A DNA stretch of 10,506 nt from CAZYWA01 sp964650975 [NCBI: uncultured bacterium] (lineage in GTDB: Bacteria > JADJOY01), in assembly GCA_964650975.1 (NCBI GenBank), contig CAZYWA010000253.1, positions 1 through 10,506 on the forward strand, read 5' to 3'. This document shows positions 1-7,032 of this stretch, piece after piece. A program made the translations under genes and the position numbers. The notes beneath the pieces are model-generated. The model saw only the letters and a list, made by a program, of their open reading frames with translations. It did not search any database and had not been told where the DNA came from. The stretch's first letter is position 1; each line of letters opens with the position of its first letter.

Positions 1-1
1 G

Positions 2-643
2 ATGGCGGTCGAGCTCGGAATTCCTTACGTCCACAGCGCCAACTCGTTCGTCCAAATGGTGAAGGGAGCGAGCTGGCTCCGGAAGGCCACTCCCACCCAT
101 CCGGGAATGGCGCGAATTCCCAGGGTCGAGGCTCCCTTTCCTTCGTATCTGCTCATGATGAAGGCGGCTGAGGACGGAAGATTCCGGCGGGCGCCGCCAA
201 GCTTCAGCCCGCTCACGTCCGAGCCGATTCGCGCCGAGTACCGGCCCGATCCGGATCGCGATCTGAACGGCGCGGGACTTCTCTATTACGCGTACTATCC
301 GCTGATCCTGGACCTCGCGGAGCGCGAGCTTCTGACGACGAAGACGAAAATCCTCTTCGACCCTCACGTTCTCGATCGCCGAACCGTCGTGCGAAGGCAA
401 AGCGCGTATCTCGCGAATATCACACCCGACGACGTGATCGACATCCAGCTCGAGGGGTGGATCGAAAACCCGCAGTTGAAACGCATTCATTCGGAATCGG
501 ATCCGATCCGCCTGTTCTTCAATTTCGGGATGTTTCGGCGCTCCGACGGAAGAAAAATGATGGTGTCGACGGTGGAAAAGATCGTTTGGCGCACGTCCAT
601 CGTCGACGCGGGACTGAGCGACCAGATCAGGGGGATCGCTTGA
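2..643 (+). CDS. LnmK/Pnap_2097-like double-hotdog biosynthetic protein, C-terminal part (5' end outside window)
   Basis: The frame is open to the left edge, so the ATG at position 2 is probably internal and about 213 C-terminal residues are visible. The most informative stretch is around residues 87-105 (DLNGAGLLYYAYYPLILDL), followed by an acidic/basic helix. This resembles the D-x-N-G-x-G-L-L-Y-F-A motif I associate with the LnmK/Pnap_2097 group, acyltransferase/decarboxylase proteins with a double hotdog fold found in polyketide-type clusters. Family members are usually about 300 residues or more, which fits N-terminal truncation by the window. The later part (IDIQLEGWIENPQLKRIHSE, then a strand-rich tail) is compatible with a second hotdog domain. 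A ketosynthase III gene lies 192 bp downstream on the same strand, which fits an acyl-ACP biosynthetic locus. The family assignment is from memory of motifs and is moderate; the substrate is unknown. It could instead be another hotdog-fold thioesterase-like protein. Confidence 0.55.
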   Translation: MAVELGIPYVHSANSFVQMVKGASWLRKATPTHPGMARIPRVEAPFPSYLLMMKAAEDGRFRRAPPSFSPLTSEPIRAEYRPDPDRDLNGAGLLYYAYYPLILDLAERELLTTKTKILFDPHVLDRRTVVRRQSAYLANITPDDVIDIQLEGWIENPQLKRIHSESDPIRLFFNFGMFRRSDGRKMMVSTVEKIVWRTSIVDAGLSDQIRGIA

Positions 644-835
644 ATCGAGCAATGTCAAAAGCGCGTCTTCCGAGCCTCTCGCGATCCAGTGCCAGAACGC
701 CGAGTACAAATGTTTCCGGATGCAGAGTCTCGCCGAAATCGGCATGCGAGGCCAATTGAGATCGCTCGTCGACACGGGTCGACCCCCGAGCAGCGCTGGT
801 GGGATGGGTGCATCGGCGACGCGGGCGACGCCGCG

Positions 836-1842
836 ATGGACACCTCCGCCGTTTCCGAAACCGTGCGGAGCCGTGCGCTACCCGTCCGGATCGTGGGCCT
901 CGGCCTCTACCTTCCGGCTTCTGTCGAGACCTCGAGCGATCTCGCGGATCGAGTCGGCCGGTCCGCGGACTGGATCGTGTCGCGGGTCGGAGTAGAGCGC
1001 CGTCACATCGCCGACCGGCCGGTCGAGGAAATTGCCGCCGCGGCGGCGCGGGAGGCGCTGAGCGGGGGACCTCCGCCAGACCTGATCGTCAATGCCTCCG
1101 CGACGCCCCGCCAAGCGATTCCGGATACTTCGGTGTTCGTGCAGCGGGCACTTGGGCTCGGCGGCATCGCGTCGTACTCGATCCACGCGACGTGCTTGTC
1201 GTTCGTGGTGGCTCTGCACGTCGCGGCCACCCAGGTCGTGTCGGGCGGATTTCGGCGGGTGCTGGTGGTGTCGTCGGAGATCGGCAGCGTGAGGCGCAAC
1301 ATGGCGCAGCCCGAGAGTGCCGCGCTCTTCGGTGACGGAGCGGCTGCGGCGGTGATCGAAGCGACCCCGGCGGGCGGCCGAGTGCGTTGTTGTCGTGGGT
1401 GATGACGACGCTACCCGCTGGCGCGCATCTCACGGAGATCCGGGGCGGCGGCACCCATCGCCATCCGACGGACCCCGCGACGACCGAGGCCGACAACCTC
1501 TTCGATATGAATGGTCCGGGCGTCTATCGCATGGCGCTGCCGCGGAGCGGAGCCGTGATCGATCGCGCCATTGCCAAACCGGGTCTCGATGGCCGAGGCG
1601 ATATCGACCTCGTCATCCCCCATCAAGCGTCGGGTCGGGCGCTCGCCGCACCGCCTCGTTTCGGATTTCCGGTCGAGCGCGTGGTGAACGTGCTCGCGGA
1701 GTACGGGAACTGTGTGGCGGCATCGATCCCCATGGCCCTCGCGATCGCGAATCGAGAGGGTCGGCTCAAGCCTGGCGATCGCGTGTTGCTGGTGGGAACG
1801 GGCGCGGGCCTGTCCATCGCGGCGGCGGTGCTGCGTTGGTAG
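836..1842 (+). pseudogene. 3-oxoacyl-ACP synthase III (FabH-like), frameshifted
   Basis: This is a ketoacyl-ACP synthase III of the thiolase superfamily, which condenses an acyl-CoA or acyl-ACP starter with malonyl-ACP. The N-terminal part is read from ATG 836 and contains the Cys nucleophile in HATCLSF (codon 1193-1195, residue 120) and the LFGDGAAAAVIEA motif. That frame stops at 1400-1402. The C-terminal part is read one frame back: PSALLSWVMTTLPAGAHLTE joins directly to the LTEIRGGGT family motif. It then carries the catalytic His in IPHQAS (codon 1621) and the catalytic Asn in EYGNCVAAS (codon 1708). All three catalytic residues are therefore present, but in two frames. The span is 1007 nt; one restored base near 1371-1378 gives 335 residues, the normal family length. 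I chose ATG 836 because the GTG at 689 would add 49 residues of unconserved sequence. It is either a recent pseudogene or a sequencing/assembly indel. The starter specificity cannot be read here. Confidence 0.85.
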
Positions 1843-1962
1843 CCAGCGCGGTCGTGCGCAGCCTTCGAAGTCCGGGCCGGTCCCCGTTCAACGCGGTCCT
1901 ATGCACGGCGACTCACCGTTTTCACCGACGACCGAGACGCTCGTGACGTTGCTCGACTCCCC

Positions 1963-3402
1963 GTGAAACCGATTCTCGCCACCTCCACACCTACCCAAAG
2001 GTTCAGACCATGCAAAACCACCCCCGCGGTCTCGTGGGCAACAATGGAAAAGCACCGCCCCTGGGTGGTGCCAGCCTCGGGGATCCTGAGCCCCACCCCC
2101 GGCACGACGCACGAGGTGCTGGTGATCGGCCTCGAACCGGAGAAACGCTACAGCTTCACCGTGGCCGACACCGAGCACAAGCTAGTTCCGGATTCGTCGC
2201 TGACCTATGACACCGGTGCGCTGCCGGCAGATTTGCCGGAGATCGACATTCGCGTGAGCCACCCCGAGCTGCGCTCTCCTGGTTACGTGGTGGTAGTGGA
2301 CAACGACATCGCCTCGCTCAAGACCTGGCTGATCATCCTCGACGAGGAAGGTGGTCCGCGCTGGTACTGGAGTGAGTCGGTGAGTGTGAACGAGGGCACC
2401 ACGGGCATTCGCCGCCTCGCCAACGGCGAGATCGCGCTCCTGACCTACGACTGGACCCGCGCGCGCTTCGTGAATTCGCTTGGGCAGGTTCGTGAGGTCG
2501 TCGCCAAGGACATCGGCCTCGACAGCCTCCATCATGACCTCGCCACCATGCCGGGCGGGAACCTGCTCGCGGTGAGCACCGAGCTACGCGAGATCTCGGG
2601 CTTTCCGGGCGAGACGGGACCCCTCAACATCGTCGGCGACATCTTGAACGAGCTCACGCCGCAAGGCGTCGTGGTCCGTCAGTGGAAGCTGCTCGACATC
2701 CTCGACCCGCACCGCCTTCCGTTTCCACAGGACAGCCGCTTCTGGGATGGCATTTACCCCGGCGTGACCCACATCAAGGACTGGGGGCACACCAACGGTC
2801 TCTTCCACGACGACTCCGACGACGGCCAGGTGGTGAGCTCGCTCAACCAGCAGTTGCTCTTCGAGATCGACGCCAAGACGTCCCAGATCCGCTGGGTCAT
2901 CGGCAATGACGACCCGGACACGTCCGGTGACGACGCTTGGCCCTTCCTGAAACTGACCGGAGGGGGCAAGACATCGACCCGCCACCACAGCGTGCAGGTG
3001 ACCGACGGCCGTTACCTGACCACCTACGACAACGGCAACGGCGGCGGAAGTCGAGGGTGGGGGGTCGATTTGAATCCGGCGGCTCGCACGTACAGCCAGG
3101 TCTTCTCGTGGCAGGATCCAGACTACAACCCGCCGATCACGAGCCTGGTGGGCGGCGATTGCGACGTGCTCCCGAACGGCAACGTGCTGGTGTTCGACGC
3201 CACGACACGGATCGACGGCGTGACCGCCCAGCGATTGTCGGAGGTACGTTCTTCCGACAACGAGAAGATCTTCGAAGCTGTTTTCCCGGGGTCGGTTTCG
3301 TTCAACATCGATCCGATCCCGGTCGACGGCCAGAGCGTTGCCAGCTCGACGGCCCGCGAAGCGGCGCTCTATCCGACCGCTCTCGATGTGCCTTCCGAAT
3401 GA
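1963..3402 (+). CDS. Arylsulfotransferase (ASST)-like beta-propeller protein, doubtful 5' end
   Basis: The 479-residue product resembles the ASST/arylsulfotransferase family, bacterial enzymes that move sulfuryl groups between phenolic compounds, usually in the periplasm. An N-terminal beta-sandwich-like segment (about residues 15-85, including TTHEVLVIGLEPEKRYSFTV) precedes propeller blades. Visible family motifs are LHHDLATMPGGNLLAV (His190/191), WGHTNGL (His276), an IDAKTSQIRWVIG repeat unit, RHHSVQV (His341/342) and DVLPNGNVLVFDA. The position 18 residues after His276, where the active-site Arg is expected, is Leu294 in VVSSLNQQLLFEID. This may reduce or change activity. There is no hydrophobic signal peptide or lipobox after the GTG start at 1963 and no Shine-Dalgarno sequence before it. 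The next candidate, ATG 2044, has none either. The frame is open back to the stop at 1840-1842. A 5' truncation is therefore possible. It is not obviously linked in function to its neighbours. Confidence 0.72.
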   Translation: MKPILATSTPTQRFRPCKTTPAVSWATMEKHRPWVVPASGILSPTPGTTHEVLVIGLEPEKRYSFTVADTEHKLVPDSSLTYDTGALPADLPEIDIRVSHPELRSPGYVVVVDNDIASLKTWLIILDEEGGPRWYWSESVSVNEGTTGIRRLANGEIALLTYDWTRARFVNSLGQVREVVAKDIGLDSLHHDLATMPGGNLLAVSTELREISGFPGETGPLNIVGDILNELTPQGVVVRQWKLLDILDPHRLPFPQDSRFWDGIYPGVTHIKDWGHTNGLFHDDSDDGQVVSSLNQQLLFEIDAKTSQIRWVIGNDDPDTSGDDAWPFLKLTGGGKTSTRHHSVQVTDGRYLTTYDNGNGGGSRGWGVDLNPAARTYSQVFSWQDPDYNPPITSLVGGDCDVLPNGNVLVFDATTRIDGVTAQRLSEVRSSDNEKIFEAVFPGSVSFNIDPIPVDGQSVASSTAREAALYPTALDVPSE

Positions 3403-3527
3403 CGCCCGGCGTTCACGATCTGCCGTTTCGGCGGGCGCAGGCGCTCGAAGACTCGCTCAATACTTTCGTGGATCAGACGTGCCGCTCGGGCACCGATATC
3501 CGTGAGCATTTCGGGCGCCCACCGGGC

Positions 3528-3540
3528 TTGATGAGGTCAA
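3528..3540. promoter_or_regulatory. Ribosome binding site and TTGA-N5-TCAA repeat before tetR
   Basis: GAGG at 3533-3536 lies 7 nt before the ATG at 3544 and is a good Shine-Dalgarno match that fixes the regulator's start. It is flanked by a short inverted repeat, TTGA (3528-3531) and TCAA (3537-3540). The same half-sites occur before the efflux operon at 4192-4215. The ribosome site is well supported; a role of the repeat as an autoregulatory operator is only inference, since arms of four bases occur often by chance. Confidence 0.4.
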
Positions 3541-3543
3541 TAG

Positions 3544-4157
3544 ATGACGCGCGGACGTCCTCGGAGCATCCGAGAAGAGGAAATCCTCGATGCTGCACGA
3601 GATGTCTTCCGCGAGCAGGGCCACGCGACGACGAGCGCCAAGATCGCGGAGCGCGCCGGCGTGTCCGAAGGGATCCTCTTCTATCGCTACAAGACCAAGC
3701 GAGCCTTGCTCGCGGCCGTCATCGGTCGCGAGACCCAGCCGCCCGAGGCGCTGGGCGATTTCATGAAGACTGCCGCAGGGAGGGGGAGCCTCGCCGGGAA
3801 TCTCGAGCAGGTCGTCGAGACGCTGCTCGACGCGGTCTCGCGCGCCCACCCGTTCCTCGAGCTCGCGCTCACCAGCGACGGCTCGGGGGAGATCCACCGG
3901 ATGCTCTTCACGAAGACCAGGAAGCCGCCACCGCAGCGCATCGTGGAGCTCCTCACCGATTACTTCGAGGCGGAGATCCGCCTGGGACGCGCCCGAGCGG
4001 TCGATGCGGGCGCCGCCGCGCGCGCGACCTTCGGTGCGTGCATCGACTACGTACGCTCCGGGCAGGCCGCGCGGGACGGCGAGCCTTCGTGCGTGGACTG
4101 GTCGACGTCCTCGGGCACGGGGTCGACCGGGCCGCGCCGCCGAGACGACGAGGATGA
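3544..4157 (+). pseudogene. TetR/AcrR-family transcriptional regulator, frameshifted near its C-terminus
   Basis: The N-terminal DNA-binding domain is typical: a GRPR basic start, helix 1 IREEEILDAARDVFREQG, and the helix-turn-helix at about residues 30-58 (SAKIAERAGVSEGILFYRYK, then a TKRALL segment). The ligand-binding domain follows to about residue 180. The frame then leaves the family pattern at the codon after GEP (4081-4086). The expected C-terminal helix FVRGLVDVLGHGVDRAA is found one frame back, ending at the TGA at 4155-4157. Adding one base near 4084-4088 restores a 204-residue protein of normal length that ends 41 nt before the efflux genes. Without it the frame runs on to 4683, overlapping the outer-membrane factor gene for 485 nt with unconserved sequence. 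The gene is placed to act as local repressor of the downstream pump, as AcrR-type regulators usually do. This is either a recent loss or a sequence error; the DNA-binding domain is intact either way. Confidence 0.85.
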
Positions 4158-4191
4158 ACCGAATGCGACTCGCGAACCAGAAGTGATTCGT

Positions 4192-4215
4192 TCAAATATT
4201 GAGCAAACGGTCAAT
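4192..4215. promoter_or_regulatory. Candidate TetR operator overlapping the start of the efflux operon
   Basis: In the short AT-rich gap before the pump genes, TCAA-ATA-TTGA (4192-4202) forms an inverted repeat. Its right arm extends to ATTGA (4198-4202), which repeats in inverted form as TCAAT (4211-4215) after 8 nt. These half-sites also occur directly before the tetR start (3528-3540). The local A/T richness in an otherwise GC-rich window and the position between a TetR gene and its likely target fit a promoter/operator. No convincing -35/-10 pair was found, and the arms are short, so this is inference. Confidence 0.35.
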
Positions 4216-5731
4216 AACGGTGATTCGCAAGCGAGGAGGACTCGAGCGTTGGCCGCGCACCCTGATGGGGCTCGCTCTCGCCGGCTGTGCAGTCGGGCCG
4301 GACTACCGCGCGCCCGGGCCGGATGTGCCGGCCGCGTGGAGTCGCGTCGAATCCGAAGCAGGCATCACGAACGAGGGGGCGCGCTCCGAGCCCGGATCGG
4401 CCGCGGTTGGGCTCCGTTCGGACCTGAGCCAGTGGTGGAGCGTTCTGAACGACGCGTTGCTGTCGGAGCTGGTCGAGAAGGCGCAGCAGCAGAGCTTGGA
4501 CCTGCGCAAGGCACGAGCCCGTCTGCGCGAGGCACGCGCACGACTCGCGGTCGCAGGCGCCGCACGCTACCCAGAGCTCGAGGCGACCGGCTCGGCGAGC
4601 CGTTCCGAGTCGAGAGTCGGTGCGGATCTCGCCGGAAGTCAGAGTGCCAGCGTCGAAGACAACCAGTTCAGCGCTGGTTTTGACGCGAGCTGGGAGCTCG
4701 ACGTCTTCGGCGGCGTACGCCGCGGCGTCGAGGCCGCGGCGGCCGATCAGCAATCGGCCGAGGCCAGTCTCGAGGACGTCCGCGTGTCCCTCGTCGCCGA
4801 GGTGGCGCGGAACTACGTCGACGTCCGATCACTCGAGATCCGCCTCGGCATCGCGCGCGCGAACCTGGCCAGTCAGACGGAAACCCTCCGACTCACGGAG
4901 TTTCGGGCCCAGGCCGGCCTCGTGAGCGCCCAGGACGTGGAACAGGCGCGGACCAATCGCGAGCAGACACAGGCGCAGGTCCCGGCGCTCGAAATCGATC
5001 TCGCCACGGCCGAGCACCGTCTCGACATTCTTCTCGGCTCTGCACCCGGGACGCTGCACGCGCGCCTCGCCGCCGGTGGGTCGCTGCCAGAAGTCCCGTC
5101 TCGAATCGCGGTGGGTATTCCCGCGGACACGCTGCGCCGGCGCCCGGACGTACGCGCGGCGGAGCGCACGCTCGCAGCCGAGACCGCGCGAGTCGCCGTG
5201 GCCGAAGCGGCCAGATACCCGAGCTTCCAGCTTTCCGGCTCCATTGCTGCCGAGGCGCTGGTTGAGGGCGCGACCGGCAACAGCGCCGGAGCGGCGTACT
5301 CGCTGCTCGGCGCCGTCACGGCACCGATCTTCGACGCCGGGCGCAGGAAGGCCCAGGTGGAGGGCCAGGACGCGGTCCGAGAAGAGGCCGAGCTGGCTTA
5401 CCGGCAGGCGGTTCTCACCGCCTTGCAGGATGTCGAGGACGCCCTGGTCGAGCTCGCCCGCAACCGCGAACGCGGCCGATCCCTGTCGCACGCGGCCGAG
5501 TCGGCGCGCAGCGCGGCGCAGCTCGCCCGACAGCGCTACGCCGCCGGCGTGATCGACTTTCAGTCCGTGATCGACACCGAGCGCACGGCGCTCGCGGTCG
5601 AGGACACCCTCGCCACCACCCGCGCCGACGAGGTGCTGGCGCTCATCCGTCTCTACAAGGCGCTGGGAGGCGGGTGGTCCGGCGAAGCCGGCGAGCCCAT
5701 GCCCGGGACGAAGAGCGAGGGGACGTCATGA
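4199..5731 (+). CDS. NodT-family outer-membrane efflux lipoprotein (TolC-like outer-membrane factor)
   Basis: This is the outer-membrane exit duct of a tripartite exporter. The product is 510 residues from TTG 4199. GTG 4220 (residue 8) is an equally plausible start, and neither has a clear Shine-Dalgarno. A short hydrophobic stretch leads to a lipobox, LAGC, with Cys30 (Cys23 from GTG), followed by AVGPDYRAP, typical of NodT-type lipoproteins. Two outer-membrane efflux repeats follow, at about residues 80-285 and 300-490. Each is rich in long Ala/Arg/Glu helices, and family signatures such as LRRRPDVRAAERTLAAETAR and YAAGVIDFQSVIDTERTAL are visible. The gene ends in an ATGA overlap with the adaptor gene, so the two are translationally coupled. 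Its position first in the operon differs from the common adaptor-transporter-duct order. Transported substrates cannot be deduced. Confidence 0.93.
   Translation: MSKRSITVIRKRGGLERWPRTLMGLALAGCAVGPDYRAPGPDVPAAWSRVESEAGITNEGARSEPGSAAVGLRSDLSQWWSVLNDALLSELVEKAQQQSLDLRKARARLREARARLAVAGAARYPELEATGSASRSESRVGADLAGSQSASVEDNQFSAGFDASWELDVFGGVRRGVEAAAADQQSAEASLEDVRVSLVAEVARNYVDVRSLEIRLGIARANLASQTETLRLTEFRAQAGLVSAQDVEQARTNREQTQAQVPALEIDLATAEHRLDILLGSAPGTLHARLAAGGSLPEVPSRIAVGIPADTLRRRPDVRAAERTLAAETARVAVAEAARYPSFQLSGSIAAEALVEGATGNSAGAAYSLLGAVTAPIFDAGRRKAQVEGQDAVREEAELAYRQAVLTALQDVEDALVELARNRERGRSLSHAAESARSAAQLARQRYAAGVIDFQSVIDTERTALAVEDTLATTRADEVLALIRLYKALGGGWSGEAGEPMPGTKSEGTS
5717..5722 (+). promoter_or_regulatory. 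Ribosome binding site of the adaptor gene
   Basis: GAGGGG lies 5 nt before ATG 5728, inside the 3' end of the outer-membrane factor gene. It decides the adaptor start in favour of 5728 over an upstream in-frame GTG at 5674, which would add 18 highly basic residues with no family match. Confidence 0.7.
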
Positions 5732-7032
5732 AGCCTTCCGATACGTCGAATTCCACACAACAGCCCACCCTGAATGTGCTGCTCGCGACTCACCCGGAGG
5801 GGCTCCGTTCGCGGCGCACGGTCTGGTTCCTCCGTGTCGCGGTGATCCTGGTCCTGGTGGCGGGGATCGCGTTCTTCTCGCTCCGTTCCGGCGCACGATC
5901 ACGCGGCCCTCAGTACGCGACCCAGCCGGTCACGGTGGGCGAGCTTCTGGTCAAGGTGTCCGCCACCGGAAATCTGCAGCCCACCAACGAGGTCGAGGTG
6001 TCGAGCGAGCTCTCCGGCATCGTGAGCGAGGTGCTGGTCGACGAGAACGACAGCGTGAAGAAGGGCCAGATCCTGGCGCGCCTCGATCTCTCCAAGCTCG
6101 AGGACGCCGTCACGAAGTCGCGCGCGAACCTGGCGGCTGCCGAAGCGCAGGTGCTCGAAGCGCAGGCGACCGTCGAGGAAACGCGCGCGGCGCTGTCCCG
6201 GTTCGAGCAGGTCTCGGAGCTCTCGGGTGGCAAAGTCCCGTCCAAGGCCGAGATGACCACCGCGGAGGCCAATCAGAAGCGCGCCGAGGCGAACCAGGCC
6301 AGCGCCCGCGCGAGCGTCACTCAGGCACGCGCGAACCTCCAGTCGGACGCCACCAATCTGGCGAAGGCCAGCATTCGTTCGCCCATCGACGGCGTGGTGC
6401 TGAGTCGAAAGGTGGAGCCGGGCCAGACCGTGGCCGCCACGCTCCAGGCGCCGGTGCTCTTCACGCTCGCCGAGGATCTCTCGAAGATGAAGCTCGAGGC
6501 CGCCGTCGACGAGGCTGACGTCGGGCAAGTGCGGGTCGACCAGAACGCCACGTTCACCGTGGATGCGTGGCCCGGACGCACGTACACGGGCGTCATCCGC
6601 CGGGTCGGATACGGCTCGCAGACCAAGGACAACGTCGTCTCGTACCCGGCGGTCCTCGCGGTCGACAACGACGATCTGAGCCTGCGCCCGGGGATGACGG
6701 CCACCGCGGACATCCTCACGGTCAAACGCGAGAACGTGCTCTTGCTTCCTAACGCCGCGTTGCGATTCAGCCCCGCGCCGGCGCGGACTGCGCCGGGCGC
6801 GGGGTCCGCAGGCATCGTTGGCAAGCTCATGCCCCGGCCGCCGAGCCAGCCGTCGAAAGCGGCCCCCTCCACGTCGCAAAGCGCTCCCAAGGTCTGGACG
6901 CTGCGCGACGGCCGGGCCACCGCGGTCGAGGTCCAGGTGGGCGTGACGAACGGTCAGGTGACCGAGTTGCTCGGGGGATCGATCACCGCTGGCACACAAA
7001 TCATCACCGAGGCCGTCGACACACCGTCATGA
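5728..7032 (+). CDS. MacA-like periplasmic adaptor (HlyD/membrane fusion protein family)
   Basis: The 434-residue product links an inner-membrane ABC transporter to an outer-membrane duct. Residues 33-51 form one membrane anchor (FLRVAVILVLVAGIAFF). The first lipoyl half is at about 86-120 (VSSELSGIVSEVLVDEND, then KKGQILARLD), followed by a long helical hairpin at about 121-213 dominated by Ala, Glu and Lys/Arg. The second lipoyl half is at about 214-240 (IRSPIDGVVLSRKVEPGQTV), and a beta-barrel domain lies at about 255-330 (EADVGQVRVDQNATFTVDAW, LSLRPGMTATADI). The membrane-proximal domain is interrupted by a Pro/Ala/Ser-rich stretch at about 349-387 before VWTLRDGRATAVEVQVG. It overlaps the upstream gene by ATGA (5728-5731) and the downstream ATPase gene by ATGA (7029-7032), marking one operon. 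The domain order is that of MacA and of adaptors of MacB-type pumps. The symbol is withheld because orthology to macA is not shown. Confidence 0.93.
   Translation: MKPSDTSNSTQQPTLNVLLATHPEGLRSRRTVWFLRVAVILVLVAGIAFFSLRSGARSRGPQYATQPVTVGELLVKVSATGNLQPTNEVEVSSELSGIVSEVLVDENDSVKKGQILARLDLSKLEDAVTKSRANLAAAEAQVLEAQATVEETRAALSRFEQVSELSGGKVPSKAEMTTAEANQKRAEANQASARASVTQARANLQSDATNLAKASIRSPIDGVVLSRKVEPGQTVAATLQAPVLFTLAEDLSKMKLEAAVDEADVGQVRVDQNATFTVDAWPGRTYTGVIRRVGYGSQTKDNVVSYPAVLAVDNDDLSLRPGMTATADILTVKRENVLLLPNAALRFSPAPARTAPGAGSAGIVGKLMPRPPSQPSKAAPSTSQSAPKVWTLRDGRATAVEVQVGVTNGQVTELLGGSITAGTQIITEAVDTPS

Noticed and set aside
644-835. Possible decayed acyl carrier protein (SLAEIGM...LRSL in the frame of 720) between the LnmK-like and ketosynthase genes
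   Set aside because: Only a short stretch recalls the carrier motif; the Asp-Ser phosphopantetheine site is absent and sequence on either side does not match a carrier fold.
689-835. 49-residue N-terminal extension of the ketosynthase from GTG 689
   Set aside because: The extension is Arg-rich and unlike the family; the conserved start of the fold (VRIVGLGLYLP) is properly placed from ATG 836.
1387-1842. The ketosynthase C-terminal part as a separate gene starting at TTG 1387
   Set aside because: It contains only the C-terminal half of a thiolase fold, lacks a ribosome site, and continues the upstream frame's family alignment exactly.
4158-4683. Long C-terminal tail of the TetR frame overlapping the outer-membrane factor gene
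   Set aside because: The tail is Arg/Ser/Gly-rich shadow sequence of a strongly conserved gene in another frame, and the expected TetR end lies in the neighbouring frame.
5899-6999. 366-residue minus-strand frame opposite the adaptor gene
   Set aside because: It is a high-GC antisense shadow with His/Arg/Leu-rich composition; the plus-strand adaptor has clear domain structure.
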